A stretch of DNA of 64,000 nt from the NCBI GenBank assembly GCA_018266255.1, contig JAFEAT010000004.1, positions 62,001 through 126,000 on the forward strand, in the 5' to 3' direction. Made by a program: the position numbers and the translations under genes. Source of the DNA: Cyanobacteria bacterium SZAS-4 (GTDB taxonomy: Bacteria; Cyanobacteriota; Vampirovibrionia; Obscuribacterales; Obscuribacteraceae). The notes beneath the pieces were generated by a model. It had not been told where the DNA came from and ran no database searches. It was given only the letters and a program-made list of their open reading frames with translations. Shown here in pieces: positions 63,473 through 64,000 of this stretch; the stretch's first letter is position 1, and the number at the start of each line of letters is the position of its first letter.

Positions 63473-64000
63473 ATGGTGAAGTTGAAGAAGAGCTCTACAG
63501 TGGGCGTATGTCTAACTGCGGCGCTACTGGGGGCAATAGCGATATCCGGTCCGGCATCTTCGGCACCATCGATCGCGATTGCCGAAACTCCCGACGCATG
63601 GGACCAACTCCAGACTCGCGGAAGCTCCGCACTTTACCTTTGCCAGTACGGCGTGGCCGAACGCTTGCTGAAACAAGCAGTGGACAAAGCTCGCTCATTC
63701 CCGCCCGGTGATTTGCGCTTATCCAAAAGTGAAGACGAATTGGGGAAACTGCTTTCAATTCGCGGACGCTTTTCTGAAGCTGAGCCTCTATACGAAGAAT
63801 CCCTGCGCGTCAAAGAAACGGCTGTGGGGAATGAAAACGGTCAGTTGATTCCGGCGATGGGAACTTTAGTTCGCTTCTATCTGACTGGCGGCACCATGGC
63901 AAAGGCTGAACCGCTTGCCGATAAGATGTTGCTGTTTATCAACGGTACGCTGGCAAGTGCACGTCCTACTTTTGTCATGAAACCAGGTCAACCTCTGCAA
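63473..64000 (+). CDS. Secreted TPR protein, C-terminus off window
   Basis: An open frame of 176 codons starts at the ATG at 63473 and runs to the edge without a stop. A signal peptide is clear (KLKKSSTVGVCLTAALLGAIAIS, with cleavage near SSAPS). TPR-like helical pairs follow (SALYLCQYGVAERLLKQAV; RFSEAEPLYEESLRVKETAVG; KAEPLADKMLLFI). It resembles the other secreted TPR proteins at 1373 and 6448 in layout. It starts 160 bases after bioB and is probably a separate unit. Confidence 0.75.
   Translation, partial: MVKLKKSSTVGVCLTAALLGAIAISGPASSAPSIAIAETPDAWDQLQTRGSSALYLCQYGVAERLLKQAVDKARSFPPGDLRLSKSEDELGKLLSIRGRFSEAEPLYEESLRVKETAVGNENGQLIPAMGTLVRFYLTGGTMAKAEPLADKMLLFINGTLASARPTFVMKPGQPLQ

Overview
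The window reads as chromosomal DNA of a free-living, respiring bacterium with middling G+C. It carries DXP-pathway dxr, a tig/clpP/clpX/lon proteostasis block, a six-gene biotin locus, a dodecin, acyl-CoA and aldehyde dehydrogenases, and many secreted TPR or HEAT proteins. The mix of large Gly/Ala-rich modular proteins, TPR proteins and a Ser/Thr-kinase-like protein resembles non-photosynthetic Cyanobacteriota (Vampirovibrionia, Obscuribacterales). That placement is an inference from gene style, not from a marker tree. No insertion sequence, prophage, CRISPR array or integrase was seen.

Layout. 0-9 kb: a truncated membrane protein, a HEAT-repeat protein, a TPR protein overlapping a GH130-type phosphorylase fused to a Gly/Ala-rich N-terminal module, then a TPR protein / histidine kinase / small protein operon divergent from an OmpR-type response regulator. 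9-20 kb: a 1287-residue HD-domain protein carrying the same N-terminal module behind a structured leader, the overlapping methionine-salvage genes mtnB-mtnD-mtnC, an EF-hand-like protein behind a second structured leader, and a C39-like cysteine peptidase with a Gly-rich linker. 20-30 kb: a degenerate protein kinase, a small secreted protein, a translationally coupled membrane protein and FAD oxidase, dxr and upp, a repeat-bearing hydrophobic protein, and dodecin. Between dodecin and an LRV-repeat protein lies an array of six CGATATCG palindromes spaced exactly 26 bp apart. 30-40 kb: an envelope-type cluster with a polytopic GT-C-like protein, one SGNH protein, three paralogous membrane-anchored SGNH proteins and a serine beta-lactamase-fold hydrolase.

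40-53 kb, mostly on the minus strand: an aminotransferase / aldehyde dehydrogenase / acyl-CoA dehydrogenase operon that would fit catabolism of lysine or 5-aminovalerate through glutaryl-CoA; then tig-clpP-clpX-lon in transcription order; tRNA-Gly(GCC); and HU with a Gfo/Idh/MocA oxidoreductase. 53-64 kb: alr-nadD-yqeK on the plus strand, a converging fatty-acid desaturase, the compact biotin operon bioF-esterase-bioC-bioD-bioA-bioB with overlapping junctions, and the start of another secreted TPR protein running off the right edge.

Most worth a second look are the phased palindrome array near 29.5 kb, the N-terminal module shared by two unrelated enzymes, the kinase-fold protein with a substituted catalytic loop, and the two structured leaders near 9.1 and 15.3 kb.
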